10,241 bases of DNA from an uncultured Hymenobacter sp. GTDB taxonomy: Bacteria; Bacteroidota; Bacteroidia; Cytophagales; Hymenobacteraceae. The stretch lies in contig CALMOO010000854.1 of the NCBI GenBank assembly GCA_937871705.1, positions 1 through 10,241 of the forward strand, written 5' to 3'. The notes under the pieces are model-generated. The model did no database searches and was not told where the DNA came from. It was given only the letters and a program-made list of their open reading frames with translations. Of this stretch, positions 1 through 7,761 are shown in pieces. Positions within the stretch are counted from its first letter, which is position 1. The number at the start of each line of letters is the position of its first letter. A program made the position numbers and the translations under genes.

Positions 1-1
1 G

Positions 2-1936
2 AGCTTTGCCAACCGCATGGTGGCGGCCATGCGGGCCACAGGCTACAAGAAGCCTATTTTCTACAACATCTCGGAAAGCCCCACGGTGCACGAGGCGCTG
101 CTAGCGGCTAATGTGCAGGGCTACAGCTTCCAGTGGTACCCCGAGGGGCTGGTGGCGGGGCACGAGCTGCAGGGAAATTTTCTGCCCTACGTCGACCAGT
201 ATCCGTTGCCTTACACCGGTGATAAGCGCTTCGAGAGCCGCGCCAGGATGGTGTACGAGTTTGAGTCGGCCGACGTATTGCAGCCGATTATGTACCCATT
301 CATGGCCAAGAGCTTCCGCGAGGCGGGCTTCCAGTGGGCCACCCAGTTTGCCTACGACCCGCTGGCGCTGGCCGCTTATAATACTGAATATCAGACGCAC
401 TACCTCAACCTGGCGTACACGCCGGCCAAGGCGCTTAGTATGCTGGTGGCCAGCCGGGTATTTCACGAAACCAAGCGCGGCCAGAGCTTCGGGCGCTACC
501 CGGCCGACACGGTATTTGGGGCGGCGCACGTGAGCTACCGCCAGCAGCTGAGCGAGTGGAACGCACCCGCCGAGTTCTACTACTCGGCCACTACGGCGGC
601 CCGGCCCGTGAAAGTGGCCGCCTTGCGCCACGTGGCGGGGGTAGGGTCGTCGGGGGTGGTGCAGTACGGGGGCAGCGGCGCGTACTTTCTCGACCAAGTG
701 GCGCCCGGCGCGTGGCGGCTAGAGGTTATGCCCGATGCGGTGCCCATCCGCGACCCGTTCGAGACGGCTTCGCTCAAGAAAGTGGTGACGCAGATTGCCT
801 GGAACGACCAGCCCCTGACCATTACGCTTCCCGATTTAGGACCGAATTTTTCGCTTAAAGGCCTGAACGCGGGCAACACTGAGCAGGCGCAGGCCAGCAG
901 TGGCCGCCTCACAGTGCGGCCCGGCGCCTACCTGCTCACCAAAGCCGGCCTGAGCAGCCAGCCCTGGACGGCGCAGTCGAAACTCGGCGACATGCAACTC
1001 GGGGAATTTGTGGCGCCGGCGCCTACGGCTTTGCCCGCGCAGGTGCGGTACTTGCCGGTAGCCCAGGCCACGGCCGGGCAGCCGCTCACTATCGTGGCCA
1101 CCGTGGCTGGCGCCGGGCCCACCGACAGCGTGCTGCTGGTGGCGCGGCACTTCTACGGCCCCACCCGCACCTTGCCCATGCAGCGCACCGGCGCCGCCAG
1201 CGTGGCGGCTACGGTGCCCGCTGCGCTCACTTACCCCGGCGCGCTGCGCTACTGGGTAGTAGTTAAAAAAGCCGGCCAGGCCCTCACGTTCCCAGGCGGC
1301 CAGGCGGGCAGCCCCGCCGACTGGGACTTTGTGGATGCGGCCCACTGGGAAGTGCCGCTGGTGCTGGCTACGGCGCCCCTACCCCTCTTCCAGGCCTCGG
1401 CCGACCGTGGCTCGGTGGAGGCGCAGGGCCTCGGTCCACAAGCCTGGATAGACTACCCCACCGCGCCCGATGGCGCGCTGGCGCTACGCTTGGTGGTGGC
1501 CCCGCCGCGGGTGGGCCAGCCGGCGCCGGTGGTGGGCCCCGCCGTCAGCCTGCGAGCCTACCTGGGGGCTAAAACGGCCGGCCGGCAAGCCGACTTAGCT
1601 AATCTTAAAGAGCTGGTTATTAAAGCCCAAACCAACCAGCCGGCGGCTACCCAGCTGCGGGTAGTGCTTATTACGAAGGACGCCGTCGCCTATGCCGCCA
1701 CCGTGCCGCTGACTGCCACGCCGGGTGCGGTGCGCGTGCCGCTGAGCGCCTTGCAGCCGGCGCCGATGCTGCTCAGCCCCAGGCCCTACCCTAGTTTCCT
1801 ACCCCTCACCTTCAGCCCCGCTACTCACCCAGCTTTCCGGCTGGCCGATGTAGAGGTGCTGCAAGTAGTGCTCGATGGGCCGGTTGGGCTGACCGAGCAG
1901 CTGCGGGTTGATGTGGAGTCGGTGACGCTGGAATAG
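2..1936 (+). CDS. Secreted glycoside-hydrolase-like protein, family unassigned (5' end missing)
   Basis: The reading frame is open from the first bases of the window, so the N-terminus, any signal peptide and the start codon lie outside; about 644 residues are visible. The first 160 or so look like the C-terminal half of a TIM-barrel hydrolase: KPIFYN, then GYSFQWYPEGL, then the segment VYEFESADVLQPIMYPFMA, whose Glu residues after a beta-strand-like stretch are candidates for the catalytic nucleophile (inference). The remainder is beta-rich, Pro/Ala/Gly-rich and probably forms several Ig-like or jelly-roll modules. The last 150 residues, ending LRVDVESVTLE, resemble a carbohydrate-binding jelly roll. 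No T9SS sorting domain is visible at the C-terminus, unlike the next gene. It is followed 160 bases later by a GH53 galactanase on the same strand, which suggests a role in plant polysaccharide breakdown. I am confident it is a real gene, moderately confident of the hydrolase fold, and do not know the substrate. Confidence 0.7.
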   Translation, partial: SFANRMVAAMRATGYKKPIFYNISESPTVHEALLAANVQGYSFQWYPEGLVAGHELQGNFLPYVDQYPLPYTGDKRFESRARMVYEFESADVLQPIMYPFMAKSFREAGFQWATQFAYDPLALAAYNTEYQTHYLNLAYTPAKALSMLVASRVFHETKRGQSFGRYPADTVFGAAHVSYRQQLSEWNAPAEFYYSATTAARPVKVAALRHVAGVGSSGVVQYGGSGAYFLDQVAPGAWRLEVMPDAVPIRDPFETASLKKVVTQIAWNDQPLTITLPDLGPNFSLKGLNAGNTEQAQASSGRLTVRPGAYLLTKAGLSSQPWTAQSKLGDMQLGEFVAPAPTALPAQVRYLPVAQATAGQPLTIVATVAGAGPTDSVLLVARHFYGPTRTLPMQRTGAASVAATVPAALTYPGALRYWVVVKKAGQALTFPGGQAGSPADWDFVDAAHWEVPLVLATAPLPLFQASADRGSVEAQGLGPQAWIDYPTAPDGALALRLVVAPPRVGQPAPVVGPAVSLRAYLGAKTAGRQADLANLKELVIKAQTNQPAATQLRVVLITKDAVAYAATVPLTATPGAVRVPLSALQPAPMLLSPRPYPSFLPLTFSPATHPAFRLADVEVLQVVLDGPVGLTEQLRVDVESVTLE

Positions 1937-2096
1937 CTGCTACTCGCTACTTGCACGGCTTGGCTCGGGCGCTCCTAGCGCGCGGCGTGCCTTCGCGATA
2001 GTTTATCAGCAATCAGTAGCGGCTTAGCCGGGCTTCATGGCTTCTTCTTTTTGGCCTGCTTACCTTTTACTACGCTTCTTTCCCCACCTACCCTCT

Positions 2097-3836
2097 ATGG
2101 CCTTTTCTACTCGTTTATTTACTGCACTGCTGCTACTTGCCAGCTGGCTGCCAGCCGCAGCCCAAGCCCCTACCCCCGCCTTTGCCAAAGGCGCCGATGT
2201 GAGCTGGGTAACGGAGATGGAAGCCGCCAACTACAAGTTCTACAACCGGGCCGGAGCGCAGCAAGACCTGTTTCAGCTTCTGCAAGCCGATTACGCGCTC
2301 AACACCATCCGGCTGCGGGTGTGGGTGAACCCCGCGAACGGCTACAATGGCCCCGCCGACGTGCTGGCCAAAGCCCAACGCGCCCAGGCGTTGGGCCTGC
2401 GCCTGCTCATCGACTTTCACTACAGCGATGATTTTGCCGACCCTGGCAAGCAAACCAAGCCCGCCGCCTGGCAGAGCTACACTTTGGCCCAGCTCAAGCA
2501 GGCCGTGTACGACCATACCACGGCGGTGCTTACCCTCTTGAAAACCAACGGCATCACGCCCGAGTGGGTGCAGGTGGGCAATGAAACCAACGACGGCATG
2601 CTCTGGCCCGAAGGCCACATCACGGTGAATGGCTTCGCGCCGTTTGCGCAGCTCGTCGACCAGGGCTACGCGGCCGTGAAGGCGGTGAGCCCTACTACCA
2701 AAGTCATCGTGCACTTTGCCAACGGCCAGGACAACGGCGCGTTCCGCTACTTTTTTGATAACCTGCAAGCGAATAATGCCCGCTGGGATGTGATGGGGCT
2801 CTCGCTCTACCCCAACGAGTCGACCTGGCCCACCTTCACTGCCCAGGCGCAGGCCAACATGAACGACCTGGTGGCGCGCTACCCCGGCAAGGAAGTGATG
2901 GTGGTGGAAGTGGGCATGGCCAACTACACGCCCATCGCGACCCGGCAGATGCTGCTCGACCTCATTGCCAAAACCCAGGCAGTGCCCAATAGCAAAGGCC
3001 TGGGCGTAGTCTACTGGGAGCCCGAGGCGTACAACTGGATGAACTATAACTTGGGCGCCTGGGGCGCCGATGGCCACGCCACGGCCGCGCTGGATGGCTT
3101 TCTGGCTCCGCCACCCGCCCCGCTGGTGTACAACCCCGGCTTCGAGTACACGGCTGCTACCCCCACGCCGCTGGGCTGGAGCACCGCTTCTACTGCCGAC
3201 GCCGACTACACCGAGTATGGCGGCCACGGCGGGCAGTTCCGCCTCACGCACTACAAGGCCACGGCCTACCAGGTGCGCACCTACCAGGCGCTCACCAACC
3301 TGCCCAACGGCACCTATACCCTGCGCGCCTGGGTTCGGAATGGCGGCGGCCAAACCACCTGCCAGCTCTACGCCCAGGCCAGCGGCGCCCCCGAGCAGGC
3401 CCTACCCCTGCCCGTGGTGGCCGACTGGACGCAAGTGCAGGTGCCCGGCATCGTGGTCACGAACGGGCAGTGCGAAATCGGCCTGCGCTCGGTGGCCAAT
3501 GCCGGCAACTATTGCAGCCTCGACGATGTGGAGCTGGTAGCTGCAGGTGCGCTGGCCACTACCCCAGCCGCCGCGCCGGCCGCCCTGCAGCTATACCCAA
3601 ACCCCACTGCTGGCGCTATCTCAATAAATTACACCTTAGCCCAGCCCTCCGCCGTGCGGGTGGCGCTCTACAGCCTCACGGGCCAGCTAGTGCGCACCCT
3701 GGCCGAGGTGCCCGCGGCCGCGGCCGGCCCGCACACCCTGCCTGGCGCTTCGCTCGATGGGCTGCCGCAGGGCGTGTACCTGGTGCAGGTGCGCAGCGCG
3801 GGCTTCACGAGCACCCAGCGGCTGGTGAAGCTTTAG
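2097..3836 (+). CDS. GH53 arabinogalactan endo-beta-1,4-galactanase with T9SS sorting domain
   Basis: This secreted enzyme hydrolyses internal beta-1,4-galactosyl links of type I (arabino)galactan, a pectin side chain. I chose the ATG at 2097 (579 aa) because it begins a clean signal peptide (hydrophobic LFTALLLLASWLP, likely cut after AQA at residue 24). An in-frame ATG at 2037 would add 20 hydrophobic residues in front. The GH53 barrel spans about residues 28-337: GADVSW at 32, LRVWVNP at 73, the family hallmark DFHYSDDFADPGKQTKPAAW at 106-125, acid/base Glu163 in GNETNDG, nucleophile Glu271 in MVVEVG, and VVYWEPE near 304. Residues 345-481 form a beta-sandwich resembling a carbohydrate-binding module (NPGFE at the start, CSLDDVEL at the end). 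Residues 496-579 are a type A T9SS C-terminal domain (LQLYPNPTAG, VALYSLTGQLV, LPQGVYLVQV, QRLVKL), which implies export by the Por system to the surface or medium. The gene ends at a strong terminator. Confidence 0.95.
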   Translation: MAFSTRLFTALLLLASWLPAAAQAPTPAFAKGADVSWVTEMEAANYKFYNRAGAQQDLFQLLQADYALNTIRLRVWVNPANGYNGPADVLAKAQRAQALGLRLLIDFHYSDDFADPGKQTKPAAWQSYTLAQLKQAVYDHTTAVLTLLKTNGITPEWVQVGNETNDGMLWPEGHITVNGFAPFAQLVDQGYAAVKAVSPTTKVIVHFANGQDNGAFRYFFDNLQANNARWDVMGLSLYPNESTWPTFTAQAQANMNDLVARYPGKEVMVVEVGMANYTPIATRQMLLDLIAKTQAVPNSKGLGVVYWEPEAYNWMNYNLGAWGADGHATAALDGFLAPPPAPLVYNPGFEYTAATPTPLGWSTASTADADYTEYGGHGGQFRLTHYKATAYQVRTYQALTNLPNGTYTLRAWVRNGGGQTTCQLYAQASGAPEQALPLPVVADWTQVQVPGIVVTNGQCEIGLRSVANAGNYCSLDDVELVAAGALATTPAAAPAALQLYPNPTAGAISINYTLAQPSAVRVALYSLTGQLVRTLAEVPAAAAGPHTLPGASLDGLPQGVYLVQVRSAGFTSTQRLVKL

Positions 3837-3850
3837 GCTTTCGCGTTTCG

Positions 3851-3902
3851 TAAAAACAATAGAAGCCCCGTTGCGCACGCAACGGGGCTTCTATTGTTTT
3901 TA
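3851..3902. terminator. Bidirectional intrinsic terminator between convergent genes
   Basis: A perfect 25-bp inverted repeat (arms 3851-3875 and 3878-3902, central CA) has a GC-rich core, CCCCGTTGCG, flanked by A-rich DNA on the left and TTTTT on the right. Folded, it gives a tight loop and a U-run when read from either side. It lies 15 bases after the GH53 stop and 32 bases beyond the ABC permease stop on the opposite strand, so it probably ends both transcripts. Confidence 0.9.
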
Positions 3903-3933
3903 CCTTCTGCGGCACCTGCCGGGAACCTCGCCC

Positions 3934-5331
3934 CTAGCCCTTATAAAACATCCATTTCGACAATTCCTTATATGTCACCTTTTTACCATACATCAAAATA
4001 CCTACCCGGTAGATGCGGGCTGCCACCCACACCGTGCCGATAAAGCCTAGCACGAGCAGGAACATCGACAACGCCAGCTGCCAGGCCGGCACGCCAAACG
4101 GCAGCCGGATGACCATGGCTACGGGCGAGGTAAACGGTATCATCGACATCCAGAAGGCCACCGGCCCGTCGGGGTTGCGCAGGATGACGGAGAAGCCTAC
4201 GATGTAACTCAAAATCAAAGGCATGGTGATGGGAAACATGAACTGCTGGGTGTCGGTCTGGTCGTCGACGGCGGCGCCCACGGCCCCAAATAGGGCCCCA
4301 TAAAGCAGGTAGCCCCCCAAGAAATACACAATAAAGCCGAAGACTATCGTGCCGATGGGGATGTTGAGCTTGCCTATCATATCAAACAAGCTGCCTACGA
4401 CGCCCGCCCGCTTGGCCGGGTTCATTTGCTCGGCCGAAGCCGCGGCGGCGCCGGCGATGGGCGAAGCAGTGGTGGAGCTAGTTCCCACGCTGCTACCCCC
4501 GCTGGCTGGTGCGGCCGCTACTTCGGTTTTGGCTGGCTTATCCGGGCCCATCACGAGCGGCAGCACGATGCTGCTGGCGCCCCACGAAAGCACGCCCCAC
4601 AGCAGAAACTGGGTGAGGCCTACCGCCGCTACGCCCACAATTTTGCCCATCATCAGGTCGAACGGCTTCACCGAGGAGAGCATAACTTCCATGATGCGGC
4701 TCGACTTTTCTTCCCCTACCCCCCGCATAATCTGCACGCCGTAGAGAAAGATGAAAAAGTAAATGAGCACGGCCAGTACGGAGGCGATGCCGGTGGTCAC
4801 GCCCGAGTTGCTATCCTTCTCTTTACCAGTCTCATCCACGCTCACCGAGTTGAGCGGCACCTTGGCCCGCAGCTGGTCGAGCTGCACCTGGGTCAGGCCC
4901 GACTTCTGCATCTTCAGCTCGGCAAATGCGTTGGTGAGCGCCGTGCTCACGCGGCTTTCCTTGCCGAGGCTGATGTTGCCTTTGCCAAAAAACTGCACGC
5001 CTTGCGGGTCGTTCTCGCTCAGGCCAACGGGCAGGTAGAGCAGCCCGGCGTGCTGCTGCTGCTGAAAGCTGCGCTTGGCCTCGGCCAGCGTGCCGCCCAC
5101 CGGCAAAAACTGGAGCTGCGGCGTCGATACTAAGCGCCGGGCAATGTTGAGCCCGCTCTCGTCACGCACATCCACGATTTCAGTGGTTTCATCCGACTGC
5201 GCAATCTTGCCCACAAACAGCCCGAAGCCGACCACCAGCAGCGGCACCAGCACCGTGAGTATGATGAACGCCCGCTTGCGTACCCGCGTCAGGTATTCGC
5301 GCTGGGCAACGAGTAAAAATTTAGAAGCCAT
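3934..5331 (-). CDS. ABC-2 type transporter permease (NatB-like)
   Basis: This is the membrane subunit of an ABC exporter, 465 aa, and partner of the ATPase encoded just upstream on the same strand. It has the usual NatB/YhaP-type plan: a cytosolic start with QREYLTRVRKR, one membrane helix (about residues 21-42), a large extracytoplasmic domain (43-178), then a C-terminal group of helices near 182-202, 229-262, 325-352, 366-384, 393-410 and 416-440. The motif GEEKSSRIMEVMLSSVKPFDLMMGK (split as 206-215 and 216-230) is typical of ABC2_membrane_3 proteins. Residues 264-308 are an Ala/Ser/Thr/Gly-rich low-complexity linker between helices, longer than I would expect. The substrate cannot be read from sequence; the NatAB family includes sodium exporters and exporters of other small molecules. 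The 117 bases separating it from the ATPase gene contain a palindromic repeat. Confidence 0.9.
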   Translation of the reverse strand: MASKFLLVAQREYLTRVRKRAFIILTVLVPLLVVGFGLFVGKIAQSDETTEIVDVRDESGLNIARRLVSTPQLQFLPVGGTLAEAKRSFQQQQHAGLLYLPVGLSENDPQGVQFFGKGNISLGKESRVSTALTNAFAELKMQKSGLTQVQLDQLRAKVPLNSVSVDETGKEKDSNSGVTTGIASVLAVLIYFFIFLYGVQIMRGVGEEKSSRIMEVMLSSVKPFDLMMGKIVGVAAVGLTQFLLWGVLSWGASSIVLPLVMGPDKPAKTEVAAAPASGGSSVGTSSTTASPIAGAAAASAEQMNPAKRAGVVGSLFDMIGKLNIPIGTIVFGFIVYFLGGYLLYGALFGAVGAAVDDQTDTQQFMFPITMPLILSYIVGFSVILRNPDGPVAFWMSMIPFTSPVAMVIRLPFGVPAWQLALSMFLLVLGFIGTVWVAARIYRVGILMYGKKVTYKELSKWMFYKG

Positions 5332-5340
5332 TATGTTATA

Positions 5341-5441
5341 GTCATCCTGAGCCTGCGAAGGACCTTAGCACGCCTGCGCCGCATGGTGTAGTAATTCTGA
5401 CGAAAGCCGCCGTGCTAAGGTGCTTCCTCCGTCAGCCTGAC
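5341..5441. repeat. REP-like imperfect palindrome inside the ABC operon
   Basis: The left arm 5341-5372 begins GTCATCCTGAG and ends CCTTAGCACG. The right arm 5411-5441 is its imperfect reverse complement (CGTGCTAAGG at the start, CCTGAC at the end). The innermost 10 bp, CCTTAGCACG, are perfect. The central part contains GTAGTAATT, which resembles GCAGTAATT in the other palindrome at 9116-9216. The element fills almost all of the gap between the ATPase stop and the permease start. No coding capacity is seen. Confidence 0.8.
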
Positions 5442-5448
5442 AATTTCT

Positions 5449-6402
5449 TTAAGCCACTTCCTCCTGCAGCGTCTCGGGCATGGTTTCGCGCACGCGCCGG
5501 ATGAATATCTCGTTGATGCTCGGAATCTGCTCCCGAAAGGCTTGCACCTGCACCTGCCCGATGAGAAAGCGCAGCAAGTCGTTGGGCGTGGTGCCGGCGT
5601 GCAGCTGAATGCGGGCGTAGAAGTGGTTGCTTTCGCGCTCCTTCTGCTCAATTACCTCAAAATCGGGGTGCGCCACTAGCAGGCGCCCTACCCCCTCTAC
5701 TTCGTACGTATTGGTTTTGAATTGATTACGAATGTCGCGTACCGTGCCGTCGAGCACCTTGTGCGCGCGGTTGATGAGGGCAATGCTGTCGCACATCTCC
5801 TCCACCGACTCCATGCGGTGCGTCGAGAAGATGATGGTGGCGCCTTCCTGCCGCAGCCGTAGTATCTCGTCTTTCAGCAAGTTGGCATTTATCGGGTCGA
5901 AGCCTGAAAAAGGCTCGTCCAGGATAATAAGCCGCGGCTCGTGCAGCACCGTGGCAATAAACTGCACCTTCTGCTGCATGCCCTTGCTCAGGTTTTCGAC
6001 CTCCTTATCGGCCCAGCCTTTCAGCTCGAAGCGCTCGAGCCACTGCTTGATGCGCTGCACGGCATCGGGGCGGCTCAGGCCGCGCAGCTGCGCCAGGTAA
6101 AGGAGCTGCTCGCCCACTTTCATCTTTTTGTACAAGCCGCGCTCTTCGGGCAGGTAGCCAATCTGGCTGATGTGGCTGGGGTTCAGCCGGTCGCCCCGAA
6201 AGCGGATTTCACCCGAATCGGCCGCCGTTATTTGGGTAATAATGCGAATGAGCGAGGTTTTGCCCGCGCCGTTGGGCCCAAGCAGGCCAAAGATGCTTTG
6301 CTCGGGCACGGCTAGGCTCACGTCGTCGAGGGCGATGTGCTGGGCGTAGGCCTTGCGCACGTTGCGGGCTTCCAGAATGAAACCGGGGGTAGGGCTTGGC
6401 AT
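5449..6402 (-). CDS. ABC transporter ATP-binding protein (NatA-like)
   Basis: This is the ATPase subunit that drives the exporter encoded next on the strand, 317 aa. All nucleotide-binding motifs are present: Walker A GPNGAGKTS (42-50), the Q-loop region near ITQITAADSG (55-64), the signature LSKGMQQK (138-145), Walker B RLIILDEP (157-164) followed by FSGFDP, and the H-loop histidine in FSTHRME (192-198). Residues from about 215 to the end (YEVEGVGRLLV ... ETLQEEVA) match the C-terminal DUF4162-type extension common in this subfamily. The start at ATG 6402 gives a normal N-terminus (ILEARNVRKAYAQ). The order ATPase then permease on one strand is the usual NatAB operon. About 108 bases separate it from the upstream membrane-protein gene, so it may have its own promoter; none is convincing. 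Confidence 0.94.
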   Translation of the reverse strand: MPSPTPGFILEARNVRKAYAQHIALDDVSLAVPEQSIFGLLGPNGAGKTSLIRIITQITAADSGEIRFRGDRLNPSHISQIGYLPEERGLYKKMKVGEQLLYLAQLRGLSRPDAVQRIKQWLERFELKGWADKEVENLSKGMQQKVQFIATVLHEPRLIILDEPFSGFDPINANLLKDEILRLRQEGATIIFSTHRMESVEEMCDSIALINRAHKVLDGTVRDIRNQFKTNTYEVEGVGRLLVAHPDFEVIEQKERESNHFYARIQLHAGTTPNDLLRFLIGQVQVQAFREQIPSINEIFIRRVRETMPETLQEEVA

Positions 6403-6510
6403 GGTGAAAAAAGAATATAGAAAAGTGACGAGGTAAATGTACTAGCCTGCGGCGCTGAGCTGCCACCGCCGACCGCCAAACGGTAAATTGCCGGTCCCAG
6501 GCGGTAAAAT

Positions 6511-7179
6511 TCAGGTCTGAGCAGGCGGGGGGGGTAGGGCTGTTGCTGGCTCTTCCAGCTCGCGCAACTGCCCTTCGAGGCGGTCGAGGTGCTGGCCATA
6601 AAGGCGCTGCAAGTACCATTGGGTAACCGGCTTCACCAATAGCTGCATCAGCCCACCAGCCACGAGGCTTATGCCGATGAGTAGCAAAAGCCGCCCCCAG
6701 CGTACCTGCTCATTGTGCCCTAGCTGCTCGAGGATATGGATTATCTCTCGAATAAACGGCACCCCGAGTGTGGTTAGCATAGTAACTGGCACCATGGCCA
6801 GCGTCAGGCGATAGTTGAAGCGTAGGAGCTGCCGTAGTCCGGCGCAAAGCTGCACCAAGTGGCTACGCACGCTGTCAGCAGTCTCCCTCATTTGGTGTAG
6901 CACGCCCAGCACCCGGTAGTAATAATAGATTAGCCCTAAGGCAAGCAGTAGCGTTAAGTAAGGCAACAAACCTAGCTCCGGCACATAGGGTAGAAAACCG
7001 CCCGTAACTACCGCCAGCACCAGCATCAAGGCCATTTCCCACTGTGCGTTGCGGCGCATTTTCTCTACCCCCCCTCCCCGTTGGCGGGTTAGCAGCGTGC
7101 TCAGCTCAGCAGGCGTGAGGGCTGCTGAAGCTGCCGGCTCGGGCTGCTGCCATTGGCGACGCAAGTCATCTAATTCCAT
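6511..7179 (-). CDS. Four-helix membrane protein next to ECF sigma factor (putative sigma regulator)
   Basis: I do not recognise a named family. The protein has 222 aa and starts MELDDLRRQWQ, an opening I associate with Bacteroidota membrane proteins encoded after ECF sigma genes. A soluble N-terminus of about 44 residues precedes likely membrane helices near 46-65, 69-90, 124-145 and 162-183. A charged stretch, possibly amphipathic or coiled, follows (190-210), and then a Pro-rich tail. It starts 20 bases after the sigma factor stop, so the two are surely cotranscribed; an anti-sigma or sensor role is inferred from this and from the soluble N-terminus. The HxxxCxxC motif of zinc anti-sigma factors is absent. 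The tail is encoded over a run of eight C (6527-6534 on the + strand as G), so a one-base length error would change the last few residues. Confidence 0.78.
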   Translation of the reverse strand: MELDDLRRQWQQPEPAASAALTPAELSTLLTRQRGGGVEKMRRNAQWEMALMLVLAVVTGGFLPYVPELGLLPYLTLLLALGLIYYYYRVLGVLHQMRETADSVRSHLVQLCAGLRQLLRFNYRLTLAMVPVTMLTTLGVPFIREIIHILEQLGHNEQVRWGRLLLLIGISLVAGGLMQLLVKPVTQWYLQRLYGQHLDRLEGQLRELEEPATALPPPPAQT

Positions 7180-7199
7180 AGCTTATATTGCTTAACCCT

Positions 7200-7709
7200 T
7201 TAAGTATGAACCAGCTGCTTTCGCAGCTTCTCTTGCACGCGGTGCATTTTCACACGCACATTGTTCTGGGTAATGCCCAGAATGTCGGCCATCTCGTCGT
7301 AAGGCCGGTCTTCCAGATATAGCAGCACGAAGGCCTTGTCCACGTCCGAAAGTCGGTCGATGGCGCGGTAGAGGGCGGCCATTTCTTCGGGCTCATACGC
7401 GCCACTGTCCAGCGGCTGCATCAGGTACGCGGCTTCCTCCCCTTCCAGCCCCACGGCGGCCGGCCGGCGCGTGCGCTGGCGCAGGTTGCTAATGGCCACG
7501 TTTAGGGCAATGCGGTAGAGCCAGGTGCTGAGTTTAGCATCAGGCTGTGGCACGTAGCGCGGCCAGGCTCGCCACAGCTGCAGCACGATTTCCTGAAACA
7601 AGTCCTGCCGGTCATCGGCATCCTGGCAGTAGAGCCGGCACACCCGCCGCACCAGCGGCTGGTAGTCGTGCAAAGCAGCCACAAATTCAGCAGACGAGGC
7701 AGCGCTCAT
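7200..7709 (-). CDS. ECF-type RNA polymerase sigma factor
   Basis: A sigma-70 family protein of the extracytoplasmic-function type, 169 aa, which directs core RNA polymerase to a specific promoter set. Region 2 covers about residues 14-80, with DRQDLFQEIVLQLWRAW (core-binding, 33-49) and STWLYRIALNVAISNLRQR (61-79, the -10 recognition helix area). Region 4 covers 108-165, with LSDVDKAFVLLYLEDRPYDE and the helix-turn-helix DILGITQNNVRVKMHRVQEKL. There is no sigma region 1 or 3, as expected for the ECF class, and no C-terminal extension. The start at ATG 7709 fits a normal ECF N-terminus. The next gene in the operon encodes a membrane protein, the usual place for a cognate regulator. Between its start and the large inverted repeat at 7762 there are only 52 bases, which must hold the promoter or part of it. 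Confidence 0.93.
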   Translation of the reverse strand: MSAASSAEFVAALHDYQPLVRRVCRLYCQDADDRQDLFQEIVLQLWRAWPRYVPQPDAKLSTWLYRIALNVAISNLRQRTRRPAAVGLEGEEAAYLMQPLDSGAYEPEEMAALYRAIDRLSDVDKAFVLLYLEDRPYDEMADILGITQNNVRVKMHRVQEKLRKQLVHT

Positions 7710-7761
7710 ACAAAGTAGAGATTTCGGGAAGTTAATCGCCGAAGGTCGCTCATCATTACAG

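Noticed and set aside
2037..2096. Upstream in-frame ATG of the galactanase as the true start
   Set aside because: It would put a second hydrophobic, non-standard leader before a complete signal peptide that begins at 2097.
1937..2096. Promoter or terminator between the first gene and the galactanase
   Set aside because: GCGCTCCTAGCGC gives only a five-pair stem without T-run, and no -33/-7 pair with correct spacing is visible.
2133..3353. Long open frame of 406 codons on the - strand opposite the galactanase
   Set aside because: It is antisense to a gene with clear catalytic motifs, its translation shows no family features, and such frames are common opposite GC-rich genes.
6465..6510. Possible hairpin just after the membrane-protein gene (ACCGCC at 6472-6477 pairing with GGCGGT at 6500-6505)
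   Set aside because: The stem is only six pairs plus a weak inner pairing, with a large loop and no T-run, so I cannot support a terminator.
7710..7725. TACTTTG just upstream of the sigma factor ATG as a Bacteroidota -7 box (TAnnTTTG)
   Set aside because: It is one base short of the consensus, has no matching TTG element at the right distance, and would place the transcript start inside the coding region.
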